Part shown: in pieces, positions 40,964 to 50,310 of the stretch
How positions within the stretch are numbered: position 1 is the stretch's first letter
Layout of the letters: the number at the start of each line of letters is the position of its first letter
DNA from: Streptomyces sp. NBC_01476
Lineage (GTDB): Bacteria; Actinomycetota; Actinomycetes; Streptomycetales; Streptomycetaceae
Direction: 5' to 3'
DNA: 64,000 nt
NCBI RefSeq assembly: GCF_036227265.1
Contig: NZ_CP109446.1
Span: forward strand, 1,215,501 to 1,279,500
The notes under the pieces: model-generated
The model's input: only the letters and a program-made list of their open reading frames with translations
Databases searched by the model: none
What the model was told of the DNA's origin: nothing
Made by a program: the position numbers and the translations under genes

Positions 40964-41578
40964 ATGGGCGACCTCACGCTGCCGCGGCTTGCCGCACTGC
41001 TCCCCACGCTCGCACCCTCGTGCGGCCCCGTGCGGCTCGTGGCCGTGGACGGGCACGCCGGGTCGGGGAAAACGACGTTCGCCGCCCGGCTGGCCGCGGA
41101 GCTGGGCGGCGCCCCCACCGTGCACACCGACGACCTCGCCACGCACGAGCAGCCGTTCGACTGGACCGACCGCCTCACCGAACAGGTACTGACCCCACTG
41201 GCCGAAGGCCGCCCCGCCCGCCATCAGGTGTACGACTGGGTGGCCCGCCGGTTCGCCGGCGAAGAGGAGGTGCCGCCCGCGCCCGTGGTCCTGCTGGAAG
41301 GCGTCGGCACCGGCCGCCTCGCCGTACGCCCGCACCTCGCGCTCCTGCTGTGGCTGGAGGTGGACCCCGGCACCGCGCGCCGGCGGGGACTGCGGCGCGA
41401 CGGCCCGCAGCTCGCGCACTTCTGGACCGGCTGGACCCGCGACGAGGACGCGCACTTCACCGCCGACCCGTCCCGGCCCTTCGCGGACCTGCTGGTTCAC
41501 CAGACCTCCGACGGCTACCGGGCCGAAACAGGAGGGGCGGTACGGACGGTTCCCACCGTACGAGGTCACCGTACGTAG
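40964..41578 (+). CDS. Uridine kinase-like P-loop protein
   Basis: A 204-residue nucleoside/phosphate kinase-like protein with a full Walker A, VDGHAGSGKTTFAARL near residues 28-43, the motif TDDLATHE in place of the substrate-binding aspartate region, VVLLEGVGTGR, and LWLEVDPGTARRRGLRRDG near the LID. The C-terminus is variable. Unlike the gene at 10121 it keeps the P-loop lysine, so it should bind ATP. Its substrate cannot be deduced. The ATG at 40964 is the first start after the TANNNT box, and the P-loop follows at the expected distance. Confidence 0.75.
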   Translation: MGDLTLPRLAALLPTLAPSCGPVRLVAVDGHAGSGKTTFAARLAAELGGAPTVHTDDLATHEQPFDWTDRLTEQVLTPLAEGRPARHQVYDWVARRFAGEEEVPPAPVVLLEGVGTGRLAVRPHLALLLWLEVDPGTARRRGLRRDGPQLAHFWTGWTRDEDAHFTADPSRPFADLLVHQTSDGYRAETGGAVRTVPTVRGHRT

Positions 41579-42006
41579 CGGGTTGACGGCGACCCGCGCC
41601 GGAGGCATACCCGGCCTCGTACAGCCGCCCCAACACCGCTTGACCGCCCGGGTATCCAGCAATTACGTTTTCAACAAGCGGCAGGAAAGCGGCCGCTCAG
41701 CAGACGCGGAGCCCCCGGTTGTTCCCCCGTGACCGGGGGCTCCGTCCTGTCCGCCCGCCCGGTATGCCCGCCTTGCGAGCCCGGCGCTCTCACTCCCCGT
41801 GATCACCCCGGCACCTCGCGTCCTGAACGCCACCTGGGTTCCGCTTCTCACGGCACCCTACGGCGTTCGGAGTATCGCGGGTACGATGCCGAAAGGGGGG
41901 CGGCGCGGTGGCATGGGGGATGCCGTTGCCTGCCTCAACTCCCAACCCGTGGCCAGGGGTTGGGACGAGGCAGCGTCGGCGCGGGGGACGGATGGGTGGG
42001 GACTTG
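41579..42006. other. Intergenic region with terminator, before the TPR-AAA gene
   Basis: This 428-base gap contains the hairpin at 41708-41743. Between 41750 and 42006 there are no confident promoter hexamers; TACGAT at 41882 resembles a -10 without a -35. GGTGGGGAC precedes the ATG at 42007. No gene seen in either strand. Confidence 0.4.
41708..41743 (+). terminator. Terminator after kinase-like gene
   Basis: GGAGCCCCCGG (41708-41718) pairs perfectly with CCGGGGGCTCC (41733-41743), with a 14-base loop, then GTCCTGT. It is a strong hairpin though without a pure T-run, about 130 bases beyond the kinase-like gene. Confidence 0.65.
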
Positions 42007-43899
42007 ATGGACTTCGGCACCGACCGTCCGGGAGCCCCGGCCGATCTCGCCTGGCTGCGCGGGGTCGACGCGTACACCATGGGCGCCTACGTCCAGGCCG
42101 AGGAGGAGTTCCGCGCCGCGGTACGGATGGACCCCGGGATGGCCGACGCCTGGCTGGGCCTGCACGCGCTGCGCGCCGACACCTCCACCGCCCTGCTCCA
42201 GATGTACCGGCACCGCGACCGCTTCGGCGAGCAGCGGGCCGCCCACCGGCGCACCCTCAACTCCTGGTACTGGCTGGGCTGGTGGGTGCAGCCGGTGCTG
42301 GAGACCAGCCGCGACCTGCTGCTCGCGCACGCCTCGCACTGGCTGGACGGCCGCCATGTCGCCGAACTCGACCGGGCGCTGGCGGACTGCCCGCCGATCG
42401 ACACCGATCCGCAGGTCCGCTTCCTGCACGCCTGCCGGGCGTATCTGGTCAAGGACTGGGAGCACCTGGTCCGGCACACCGAACCGCTGCTCGGCGACCC
42501 GGTGCTCGGCATCGAGGCCGGCCTCTTCGGCGGCATGGCCCGGGTCCGCCTGGAGATGTGCGGCCAGGCCGAACCGCTGCTCGCCGCCGCCCTGATGCGC
42601 TGCCGCAGCGAACAGCCGCAGCGCAAGGAGCTGCGGTACTGGCTGGCCCGCGCCTACGAGGGCACCGGCCGTACCGCCGCCGCCGTACCGCTCTACCGGG
42701 CCGTGCACCGGGTGGACCCGGCCTTCATGGACACCGCCGCGCGGCTGGCGGCGATACACGAGACCGACGACGGGCTGGACGAGGGCGTGGGCCTGGCGGC
42801 CGTGTCGCTCGGCGGCACCGGCCAGGCCGTACCGGAGGGCGCGGCCGACCTGGAGCCGCCGCTGCTGCCCGACCCGGCGGGCGCGGCCGGCCCCGGCCCC
42901 GACCTGGAGGACTCGCTGCTGGGCCCCGGTCCGCTGGAGGACGGCATACGCGACCGGTCCTCGGCCCCGCTCGCCGGCGCCCTGCCGCCCCAACTGCCGC
43001 TCGGCGGCTCCGATCCGGTGCTCCTGACCCAGGCGCTCGCCGAACTCGACCGGATGGTCGGCCTGGAGCCGGTCAAGCGGCAGGTCAAAGCGCTGTCGGC
43101 GCAGCTGCGGATGGCCCGGCTGCGCTCCGGTCAGGGGCTTCCGGTGCAGCCGCCGAAGCGGCACTTCGTCTTCTCCGGCCCCTCGGGCACCGGCAAGACC
43201 ACCGTGGCCCGGATCCTCGGCCGGGTCTTCTACGCACTCGGACTGCTGGGCGGCGACCATCTGGTGGAGGCCCAACGCTCCGATCTGGTGGGCGAGTTCC
43301 TGGGGCAGACCGCGGTGAAGGCCAATGAGCTGATCGACTCGGCGCTGGGCGGGGTGCTCTTCGTGGACGAGGCGTACGCGCTGTCCAACTCCGGTTACAG
43401 CAAGGGCGACGCGTACGGCGACGAGGCGCTCCAGGTGCTGCTGAAACGCGCGGAGGACAACCGCGACCGGCTGGTGGTGATCCTGGCGGGGTATCCCGAG
43501 GGGATGGACCGGCTGCTCGCCACCAACCCCGGGCTCAGCTCGCGCTTCACCACCCGGGTGGACTTCCCCAGTTACCGTCCCGCCGAGCTGACCCGGATCG
43601 GTGAGGTGCTGGCCGCCGAGAACGGTGACCACTGGGACGAGGAGGCGCGCGAGGAGCTCTCGGCGATCAGCGGTCACGTGGTGGACCAGGGGTGGATCGA
43701 CGAACTCGGCAACGGCCGGCTGCTGCGCACCTTGTACGAGAAGAGCTGCGCCTACCGGGACCTGCGGCTTTCCGAGTACCCGACGACCCCCGGCCGCGAC
43801 GAGCTCTCCACCCTCCGCCTCCCCGACCTCATGCAGGCGTACGGCGAGGTCCTCTCCGGCCGTGGTCCCGGCACGCCTCCGCCCGACCCCGCGGAGTAG
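42007..43899 (+). CDS. TPR-containing AAA+ ATPase (CbbX/SpoVK/EccA class)
   Basis: A 630-residue AAA+ protein. Residues 1-280 are TPR-like helices (AYVQAEEEFRAAVRMDPGMADAWLGL, YWLARAYEGTGRTAAAVPLYRAVH). After a disordered Pro/Gly/Asp-rich stretch (about 280-335) comes the ATPase: LDRMVGLEPVKRQVKAL, Walker A GPSGTGKT near 391-398, Walker B VLFVDEAYAL, sensor region RLVVILAGYPEGMDRLL and arginine finger GLSSRFTTRVDFPSY. The layout is that of EccA, the cytosolic ATPase of type VII secretion, but no ESX component is nearby, so a different chaperone-like role is equally likely. ATG 42007 (MDFGTDRPG) is chosen over ATG 41992. Confidence 0.85.
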   Translation: MDFGTDRPGAPADLAWLRGVDAYTMGAYVQAEEEFRAAVRMDPGMADAWLGLHALRADTSTALLQMYRHRDRFGEQRAAHRRTLNSWYWLGWWVQPVLETSRDLLLAHASHWLDGRHVAELDRALADCPPIDTDPQVRFLHACRAYLVKDWEHLVRHTEPLLGDPVLGIEAGLFGGMARVRLEMCGQAEPLLAAALMRCRSEQPQRKELRYWLARAYEGTGRTAAAVPLYRAVHRVDPAFMDTAARLAAIHETDDGLDEGVGLAAVSLGGTGQAVPEGAADLEPPLLPDPAGAAGPGPDLEDSLLGPGPLEDGIRDRSSAPLAGALPPQLPLGGSDPVLLTQALAELDRMVGLEPVKRQVKALSAQLRMARLRSGQGLPVQPPKRHFVFSGPSGTGKTTVARILGRVFYALGLLGGDHLVEAQRSDLVGEFLGQTAVKANELIDSALGGVLFVDEAYALSNSGYSKGDAYGDEALQVLLKRAEDNRDRLVVILAGYPEGMDRLLATNPGLSSRFTTRVDFPSYRPAELTRIGEVLAAENGDHWDEEAREELSAISGHVVDQGWIDELGNGRLLRTLYEKSCAYRDLRLSEYPTTPGRDELSTLRLPDLMQAYGEVLSGRGPGTPPPDPAE

Positions 43900-43948
43900 C
43901 GGTGCCCCGGGAGACCGGGGCACCGCCACCCGTTAGGGCACCGCGCCG

Positions 43949-45046
43949 TCAGCGGACGAGTTCGGCCGGGTCCGCCTCCGGGGAGGTGGGGGCCGGGACG
44001 TCCGCGTCCCGGTGGGCGGGGTCGCGGACCTCCCCCACCAGCATCTCCAGCACGTCCTCCAGCGCGACCAGACCCAGCACGCGCCCCGACGCGTCGGCGA
44101 CCGCCGCCAGATGGGAGGCGGCCCGCCGCATCGCGGTGAGCGCGTCGTCGAGCGGCAGGTCGGCCCGGAGTGTGGTCATCGGCCGCCAGAGCCGCTGCGG
44201 CACCGCCCGGTCCACGTCCTCCGCGTCGAGCACGTCCTTGACGTGCAGATAGCCGAGGTAGCCCGGCCCACCGCCGTCCGCGGCGGGCGCCGCGACCGGA
44301 AAGCGGGAGTACCCGGTGCGTACCGTCAGCTCCTCGATCTCCCGGGGCGTCGCGCTCGGCGGCAGGGTGATCAGCTCGCCGGGGGTGAGCAGCACCTCGG
44401 TGACCGGCCGGGTGCCCAGTTCGAGGGCGTCCTCCAGCCGCTCCTGCTCGTCGGAGTCGAGCAGCCCGGCCCGCCGGGCGTCCTCGACCAGCAGCGTCAG
44501 CTCGGCGCTGGTGAACACCGCGTCCACCGCGTCCTTCGGCTCGACCTTGAAGACCCGCAGGATCAGCCGCGCGCTCGCGCCGAGCACCACGATGACCGGC
44601 CGGAACACCCGGGCGAAACCGATGAGGCCGGGACTGAGCCACAGTGCGGTCTTCTCGGGGTCGGCCATCGCCAGGTTCTTCGGTACGAGTTCGCCGATCA
44701 CCAGGTGCAGGAAGACCACCAGGGCCAGCGCGATGACGTAGCCGGCCGGGTGCACCAGTTCCCCGGGCATCCGCGCGGCGGTGAAGAGCGGTTCCAGCAG
44801 GTGCGCGACGGTCGGTTCGGCGACCGCGCCGAGGGTCAGCGAGCAGACGGTGACCCCGAACTGCGCGGCGGCCATCATCTGCGGCAGGTGCTCCAGGCCG
44901 TGCAGGACGGTACGGGCCCGGCGCTGCTCGGCGGCGAGCGGTTCGATCTGGCTGCGGCGGACCGAGACCAGGGCGAACTCGGCGCCGACGAAGAAGCCGT
45001 TGCCGAGCACCAGAAGTGCCGCGAGCAGGAGTTGGAGCGCGCTCAT
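43949..45046 (-). CDS. CorC/HlyC-type membrane protein with CBS pair (DUF21)
   Basis: A 365-residue member of the hemolysin/CNNM-like family linked to magnesium or cobalt homeostasis. DUF21 membrane domain: LQLLLAALLVLGNGFFVGAEFALVSV, GVTVCSLTLGAVAEP and VIALALVVFLHLVIGELVPKNLA. Two CBS domains follow (about 215-340). There is no long C-terminal transporter-associated domain, unlike its partner. The ATG at 45046 overlaps the stop of the upstream gene by four bases (ATGA), so it is translated with it. Such pairs, one with and one without the C-terminal domain, are common in actinobacteria. The role in metal export is inferred from the family. Confidence 0.87.
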   Translation of the reverse strand: MSALQLLLAALLVLGNGFFVGAEFALVSVRRSQIEPLAAEQRRARTVLHGLEHLPQMMAAAQFGVTVCSLTLGAVAEPTVAHLLEPLFTAARMPGELVHPAGYVIALALVVFLHLVIGELVPKNLAMADPEKTALWLSPGLIGFARVFRPVIVVLGASARLILRVFKVEPKDAVDAVFTSAELTLLVEDARRAGLLDSDEQERLEDALELGTRPVTEVLLTPGELITLPPSATPREIEELTVRTGYSRFPVAAPAADGGGPGYLGYLHVKDVLDAEDVDRAVPQRLWRPMTTLRADLPLDDALTAMRRAASHLAAVADASGRVLGLVALEDVLEMLVGEVRDPAHRDADVPAPTSPEADPAELVR

Positions 45047-46374
45047 CGCTCGCTCTCCTCGCCCGCGACCGGACCGGTACGCACGATCCGTACCCGTTCG
45101 GCGCGGTGGTGGCCGACTTCCTCGACCCGCAGCAGCCACTGCGGCAGTTCCACGGTGTCACCGACCTCCGGGATTCTGGCCAGCAGGTCGGCCACCAGGC
45201 CGGCGACCGTCTCGTACGGTCCCTCCGGCGCGTACAGGCCGATCCTGGCCAGCGTGTCGATCCGGCTGCCGCCGTCGGCGTCCCAGGCGGGGTGGCCGTT
45301 CTCGGCCGGGGCGGCGGCGAGTTCCGGCACGTCCACGGCGTCGTGCTCGTCGCGGACCTCGCCGACCAGCTCTTCGACGATGTCCTCCAGGGTGACCACC
45401 CCGGCGGTGCCGCCGTACTCGTCGACCACCACCGCGATCGGCTGCTGGCTGCGCAGCAGTTCCAGCAGCAGCTGGGCCGGCAGGGTCTCCGGCACCAGCA
45501 GCGGGGCAACCGCGATCCGGCCGGCCGAGGTGCGGTCGCGCAGCTCGGCGGGGACGGCGAGGGCGTCCTTGAGGTGCACCATGCCGGAGATGTCGTCCAG
45601 CCGCTCCCGGTAGACCGGGAAACGCGACAGGCCGGTGGCCCGGGTGAGGTTGAGGACGTCCGCGGCGGTCGCGGTGTCCTCCAGCGCGCTGACCCGCACC
45701 CGCGGGGTCATCACGTTCTCCGCGGTGAGGTGGCCGAGCGACAGGGTGCGGACGAAGAGGTCCGCGGTGTCCTGCTCCAGGGCGCCGGCCAGCGCGGAGT
45801 GCCGGGCCAGCGAGACCAGCTCGGAGGGTGAGCGGGCGGAGGCGAGCTCGTCGGCGGGCTCGACACCGAGCATCCGCACCAGGCGGTTGGCGGTCCCGTT
45901 GAGCACTTCGATGACCGGCCGGAAGGCGCGGGAGAAGACGCGCTGCGGTCCGGCGACCATCCGGGCGACGGCCAGCGGGCGGGAGACCGCCCAGTTCTTG
46001 GGGACCAGCTCGCCGATCACCATCTGGACGGCGGAGGCCACGATCATGCCCAGCACCACCGCGACGGCGGGGGCGACGCCGTCCGGTATCCCGACCGAGC
46101 CGACCGGCCCGGAGAGCAGGTCCCCGAGGGCGGGTTCGGCGAGCATGCCGACCACCAGCGAGGTGATGGTGATGCCCAGCTGGGTGCCGGAGAGCTGGAA
46201 GGAGAGCTTGCTCAGTGCCGCCACCACACTGCGGGCACGGCGGTCACCGGCTGCCGCGGCACGTTCGGCGGCGGGTCGTTCCACGGTCACCAGGCCGAAT
46301 TCGGCGGCGACGAAGAATCCGTTGGCGAGGATCAGCACGAAAGCTGCCGCGAGCAGCAGCAGAGAGGTGCTCAT
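45043..46374 (-). CDS. CorC/HlyC-type membrane protein with CBS and CorC_HlyC domains
   Basis: A 443-residue protein with a DUF21 membrane part (LLLLAAAFVLILANGFFVAAEFGLVTV, GTQLGITITSLVVGMLAEP, VIGELVPKNWAVSRP), two CBS domains (about 210-330), and a C-terminal CorC_HlyC domain (about 350-435) containing WDADGGSRIDTLARI and VAGLVADLLARIPEVGDTVEL. PIAVVVDEYGGTAGVVTLEDIVEELVGE is the family signature in the second CBS. ATG 46374 follows a start with a clear first helix. It is first in a two-gene operon. The 224-base gap upstream (46375-46598) separates it from the PH-domain gene and has no evident structure. Confidence 0.9.
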   Translation of the reverse strand: MSTSLLLLAAAFVLILANGFFVAAEFGLVTVERPAAERAAAAGDRRARSVVAALSKLSFQLSGTQLGITITSLVVGMLAEPALGDLLSGPVGSVGIPDGVAPAVAVVLGMIVASAVQMVIGELVPKNWAVSRPLAVARMVAGPQRVFSRAFRPVIEVLNGTANRLVRMLGVEPADELASARSPSELVSLARHSALAGALEQDTADLFVRTLSLGHLTAENVMTPRVRVSALEDTATAADVLNLTRATGLSRFPVYRERLDDISGMVHLKDALAVPAELRDRTSAGRIAVAPLLVPETLPAQLLLELLRSQQPIAVVVDEYGGTAGVVTLEDIVEELVGEVRDEHDAVDVPELAAAPAENGHPAWDADGGSRIDTLARIGLYAPEGPYETVAGLVADLLARIPEVGDTVELPQWLLRVEEVGHHRAERVRIVRTGPVAGEESER

Positions 46375-46598
46375 GAGGCCGCCGCTCCTCGGGCCGGGGT
46401 GGAGATCTCCAGGGCGGGAGGGGCGGCGCACGTACTACCGGACGGTTCGTCCATCGGGCTGTGGAAGTCACTCCTCAGTCGGTCGGGGCCCCGCGGGCCG
46501 CGGTGCGGCAAGGGGGTGCGGGGCGGGCGCGGTCGGCGCCGTCCGCTCCAGGGTAGTCATTGCGGCGGGCGACGCGAAGGCGCGTGTGCCGGGTGCGG

Positions 46599-47096
46599 TC
46601 AGTACGACTCGTGCGTGGCACTGCCGTGGGCCTCGCCCAGTTCCTCGACCAGGGTGCGCAGTCGCAGTGCGTCACGGAGCGCCTGCCCCTTGGCGATACC
46701 GGGCTGGATGCCCATCACGGCCAGGCTGGTGCCGTCGGCGAGGTCGAGGTGGACCCAGGCGTCACCGTTGCGCAGGTGCACGGCCAGCACCTCGGGCCAG
46801 GCAAGCCGGCGCTTGACGACGAGGTTGACGACGGTGAGGCCGGCCGCGTCGGCGACCGCCTTGGGCCGGCTGAGCAGCACCAGCACCGCGCAGAACACCG
46901 CGCCGGTGAGGCTCACCACGACCCGCTCCCCGGTGCTCCACGGGGCGGCGCCGTCGTGCGGCATCGCGACGGCGACCGCGGTGAGCGCGGCGAACAGGGC
47001 GGCACCCAGGGTGAGCAGCACCACCCGGGTGACGACCGGCCGGAAGGTCACCGGCAGGTCATCCCGGGTGGCGCCGTGGTGACCGGTGGAGGTCAC
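46599..47096 (-). CDS. PH-domain-containing membrane protein
   Basis: A 165-residue protein with two membrane helices at the N-terminus (VVTRVVLLTLGAALFAALTAVAVAM, GERVVVSLTGAVFCAVLVLL) and a C-terminal bacterial PH-like (bPH2/DUF304) domain: GLTVVNLVVKRRLAWPEVLAVHLRNGDAWVHLDLADG. The start GTG at 47096 overlaps the hisG stop (GTGA), so it is read through from the his/rib operon. Its function is unknown; it is conserved next to hisG in streptomycetes as far as I recall. Final gene of the minus-strand his/rib run. Confidence 0.75.
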   Translation of the reverse strand: MTSTGHHGATRDDLPVTFRPVVTRVVLLTLGAALFAALTAVAVAMPHDGAAPWSTGERVVVSLTGAVFCAVLVLLSRPKAVADAAGLTVVNLVVKRRLAWPEVLAVHLRNGDAWVHLDLADGTSLAVMGIQPGIAKGQALRDALRLRTLVEELGEAHGSATHESY

Positions 47097-47941
47097 AGCC
47101 GGGCGGCGTGGATGCCGGTGGTCAGGATGGCCCGGGCGCCGAGGTCGTACAGCTCGTCCATGATCCGCTGGGCGTCGGCGGTGGGGACCATGGCGCGGAC
47201 CGCGACCCAGCCCTCGTGGTGCAGCGGGGAGACGGTGGGCGACTCCAGGCCGGGGGTGAGGGCGACGGCCCGCTCGACCTGCTCGACGCGGATGTCGTAG
47301 TCCATCATCACGTAGCGCCGGGCGACCAGGACGCCCTGCAGCCGGCGCAGGAACTGCTGCACCTTGGGGTCGTCGGCGTCGGCGCCGACCCGGCGGATGA
47401 CGACCGCCTCCGACTCCATGATCGGCTCGCCGAAACTCTCAAGACCGGCGTTGCGCAGGGAGGTGCCGGTCTCCACCACATCGGCGATGACCTCGGCGAC
47501 CCCGAGCTGGATCGCGGTCTCCACCGCGCCGTCGAGGTGGACCACGGAAGCGGCCACACCGTTGTCGGCGAGGTGCTTCTCGACGACGCCCTCGTAGGAG
47601 GTGGCGACCGTCATCCCGACGAGGTCCTGCACGCTGGTGGCGGTGCCGGGCCTGCCGGCGTACCGGAAGGTGGAGCGGGCGAAGCCGAGCTGCAGGATCT
47701 CCTCGGCGTTCGCCCCGGAGTCCAGCAGCAGGTCGCGGCCGGTGACGCCGATGTCGAGCCGGCCGGTGCTGACGTAGATCGCGATGTCGCGGGGCCGCAG
47801 GTAGAAGAACTCGACGCCGTTGACCGCGTCGACCATGACGAGTTCCTTGGACTCCTTGCGCTGGCGGTACCCGGCCTCATGCAGCATGGCCGCCGCAGGC
47901 GCGGACAGTGAGCCCTTGTTGGGGACGGCGATGCGCAGCAT
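47093..47941 (-). CDS. hisG: ATP phosphoribosyltransferase
   Basis: First enzyme of histidine synthesis: ATP plus PRPP to phosphoribosyl-ATP. 282 residues, the long form with a C-terminal ACT-like regulatory domain (about 210-282), so feedback inhibition by histidine is expected. Conserved segments: LRIAVPNKGSLSAPA at the N-terminus, FYLRPRDIAIYVSTGRLDIGVTGRDLL, and VMMDYDIRVE before the regulatory part. ATG 47941 follows AAGGAAA at good spacing. It lies about 130 bases behind hisE, and is followed by the PH-domain gene with a 4-base overlap. Confidence 0.95.
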   Translation of the reverse strand: MLRIAVPNKGSLSAPAAAMLHEAGYRQRKESKELVMVDAVNGVEFFYLRPRDIAIYVSTGRLDIGVTGRDLLLDSGANAEEILQLGFARSTFRYAGRPGTATSVQDLVGMTVATSYEGVVEKHLADNGVAASVVHLDGAVETAIQLGVAEVIADVVETGTSLRNAGLESFGEPIMESEAVVIRRVGADADDPKVQQFLRRLQGVLVARRYVMMDYDIRVEQVERAVALTPGLESPTVSPLHHEGWVAVRAMVPTADAQRIMDELYDLGARAILTTGIHAARL

Positions 47942-48071
47942 GAGGACGGTTTCCTTCTCTTGGCTGGTCGGGGAGTCTGCTGGTGCGACGGTGGCGTACT
48001 GCCGGGTGCTGCCGGCTGCCGCCGGTGGTGCTGATGGTGCCCGTGCTGCCGCACGGGAACGGGCGGCAGCC

Positions 48072-48344
48072 TTACAGATGGGCGTAGACGTCGTCCAGGG
48101 AGATTCCCCGGGCGACCATCATCACCTGAACGTGGTAGAGCAGTTGGGAGATCTCCTCGGCGGTGGCGGCGGCCCCTTCGTACTCGGCCGCCATCCACAC
48201 CTCCGCGGCCTCCTCGACCACCTTCTTGCCGATCGCGTGCACACCCTTGCCGACGAGTTCGGCGGTGCGGGACTGGCTGGGGTCGCCGGTGGCGGCCTTG
48301 TGCTGAAGCTCGGTGAAGAGCTCCTCGAATGTCTTGTTGGCCAT
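48072..48344 (-). CDS. hisE: Phosphoribosyl-ATP pyrophosphohydrolase
   Basis: Second histidine-biosynthesis step, removing pyrophosphate from phosphoribosyl-ATP. 90 residues with the MazG-like four-helix fold: [33 protein letters not shown] (metal-binding Glu cluster) and [22 protein letters not shown] 48344 is preceded by AGGA. It stands between ribH and hisG on the same strand, so histidine and riboflavin genes share one run. HisG and HisE catalyse consecutive steps, making their neighbourhood natural. Confidence 0.93.
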   Translation of the reverse strand: MANKTFEELFTELQHKAATGDPSQSRTAELVGKGVHAIGKKVVEEAAEVWMAAEYEGAAATAEEISQLLYHVQVMMVARGISLDDVYAHL

Positions 48345-48377
48345 GGTGGTCCTAGCGTACGGGGAAGTGCCCGCCGG

Positions 48378-48863
48378 TCACCGCCATGGTTCAGATACTG
48401 AGCGCAGGATGGTCGCGGTGGCCACCGCGGCGGTCACCGCCTCGTGCCCCTTGTCCTCGTTCGAGCCGGGCAGCCCGGCCCGGTCCAGTGCCTGCTCCTC
48501 GGTGTCGCAGGTCAGTACGCCGAAGCCGACCGGGACGCCGGTGTCCACGGCGACCTGGGTCAGCCCGGAGGTGACGCCCTGCGAGACGTACTCGAAGTGC
48601 GGGGTGCCGCCGCGGATGATCACCCCGAGCGCCACGATGGCGTCGTAGCCACGGCCGGCCAGCACCTTGGCGACGACCGGGAGTTCGAAGCTGCCCGGCA
48701 CCCGCAGCAGGGTCGGCTCGTCGATGCCGAGGTCGTGCAGGGCGCGTACGGCCCCGTCGACGAGCCCGTCCATCACCTGGGTGTGCCACTGCGCCGCGAT
48801 CACCGCGACCCGCAGGTCGCCGCAGTTCTTCACGGTCAGCTCGGGGGCGCCCTTACCGCTCAC
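48378..48863 (-). CDS. ribH: 6,7-dimethyl-8-ribityllumazine synthase
   Basis: Condenses 5-amino-6-ribitylaminouracil with dihydroxybutanone phosphate to form the precursor of riboflavin. 161 residues, usual for the icosahedral or pentameric enzyme. Segments: [20 protein letters not shown] (Trp substrate residue), [28 protein letters not shown], and [16 protein letters not shown]. The GTG start at 48863 follows GAGGAG. It is the fifth gene from the FMN riboswitch, 127 bases after ribBA. Confidence 0.95.
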   Translation of the reverse strand: MSGKGAPELTVKNCGDLRVAVIAAQWHTQVMDGLVDGAVRALHDLGIDEPTLLRVPGSFELPVVAKVLAGRGYDAIVALGVIIRGGTPHFEYVSQGVTSGLTQVAVDTGVPVGFGVLTCDTEEQALDRAGLPGSNEDKGHEAVTAAVATATILRSVSEPWR

Positions 48864-48990
48864 TTCTCTCCTCGGTGCTCAGTGCTGGATGTGCTGGGTG
48901 TACTGGGTGGAGTGGACATACGTGCTGTACCGGCTGTGCGTGCCGTGCCGGGTGCGCCGGCCGTTCCGGCGGTACCGGACCGGCCGGTGA

Positions 48991-50310
48991 TCAGTGGGCC
49001 GCCGCGTCGAGCCACGGCAGGTCGTGGCCCATCCGGTCGCGCTTGGTCCGCAGGTAGCGCAGATTGTGCTCCCCGGCCGCGACCGGCATCGGCTCGCGGC
49101 CCCTGACGTCCAGACCGTGCCGGACCAGCGCGCCGGTCTTCTCGGGGTTGTTCGTCATCAGCCGCAGCGAGCGCACCCCGAGGTCGGCGAGGATGCTCGC
49201 GGCGGCGCCGTAGTCACGGGCGTCGGCGGGCAGCCCGAGCTCCAGGTTGGCGTCGAGGGTGTCCCGGCCGCGCTCCTGGAGTTCGTACGCCCGCAGCTTG
49301 GACATCAGGCCGATGCCGCGCCCCTCGTGCCCGCGCAGGTAGAGCACCACTCCGCGGCCGGCCTCGGCGACCTTGCGGAGCGCGGTCTGCAGCTGCGGAC
49401 CGCAGTCGCAGCGCTGGGAGCCGAAGACATCGCCGGTCAGGCACTCGGAGTGCACCCGGACCAGGACGTCGTGGCCGTCGCCGATGTCACCGGCGACCAG
49501 CGCGATGTGCTCCACGCCGTCGTCGGTGGCGCGGTAGCCGTAGGCGCGGAAGTCGCCGTGGACGGTGGGCAGCGCGGTGCTGGCCTCCCGCCGGACGGTG
49601 GGCAGCGGGGCGGCGCCGGCCTCCCGGCGGACGGCGGGCTCGGCGGAGCGGCGGTAGGCGATCAGGTCCTCGATGGAGATGACCGACAGGCCGTGCTTGC
49701 GGGCGAAGGGCACCAGCTCCGGCAGCCGGGCCATCGTGCCGTCCTCCAGCGCGATCTCCACGATGGCCGCGGCAGGCCGCAGCCCGGCGAGCCGGGCCAG
49801 GTCCACGCCGGCCTCGGTGTGGCCGGGCCGCACCAGCACCCCGCCGGCGCGGGCGCGCAGCGGGAAGACATGCCCCGGACGGACGAAGTCGGCCGCGGCG
49901 GCGGACGGGTCGGCGAGCAGCCGGATGGTGGCGGCCCGGTCGGCGGCGGAGATACCGGTGGTGACACCGTGCGCCGGGCCGGCGTCCACCGACACGGTGA
50001 AGGCGGTACGCATCGACTCGGTGTTGGCGCCGACCATCTGCGGCAGGTCAAGCCGGTCGAGTTCGCCCGGCTCCATGGGGACGCAGATCAGTCCGCGGCA
50101 CTCGCTCATCATGAAGGCGACGATCTGCGGGGTGATCTTCTCGGCGGCGACGATCAGGTCGCCCTCGTTCTCCCGGTTCTCGTCGTCGACGACCACCACC
50201 GGCCGGCCGGCCGCGATGTCGGCGATGGCACGCTCGACCGGGTCGAGCACGAGGGCGGTGTCGTCGTACCAGTGCTCGCTCGCGTCCTGCACTGCTGTCA
50301 CGGCGTTCAT
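48991..50310 (-). CDS. ribBA: Bifunctional DHBP synthase / GTP cyclohydrolase II
   Basis: Supplies both riboflavin precursors. 439 residues: the N-terminal DHBP synthase (about 25-215; [16 protein letters not shown] and [15 protein letters not shown]) and the C-terminal GTP cyclohydrolase II (about 245-430; zinc ligands in [17 protein letters not shown], and [14 protein letters not shown]). The two are joined by a linker containing two imperfect VRREA repeats. ATG 50310 overlaps the stop of the pnuC-like gene (ATGA). The whole operon is under FMN control. Confidence 0.95.
   Translation of the reverse strand: MNAVTAVQDASEHWYDDTALVLDPVERAIADIAAGRPVVVVDDENRENEGDLIVAAEKITPQIVAFMMSECRGLICVPMEPGELDRLDLPQMVGANTESMRTAFTVSVDAGPAHGVTTGISAADRAATIRLLADPSAAAADFVRPGHVFPLRARAGGVLVRPGHTEAGVDLARLAGLRPAAAIVEIALEDGTMARLPELVPFARKHGLSVISIEDLIAYRRSAEPAVRREAGAAPLPTVRREASTALPTVHGDFRAYGYRATDDGVEHIALVAGDIGDGHDVLVRVHSECLTGDVFGSQRCDCGPQLQTALRKVAEAGRGVVLYLRGHEGRGIGLMSKLRAYELQERGRDTLDANLELGLPADARDYGAAASILADLGVRSLRLMTNNPEKTGALVRHGLDVRGREPMPVAAGEHNLRYLRTKRDRMGHDLPWLDAAAH

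Noticed and set aside
42007-43899. Type VII secretion locus
   Set aside because: The AAA protein resembles EccA, but no EccB-E, WXG100 or mycosin genes are in the neighbourhood.
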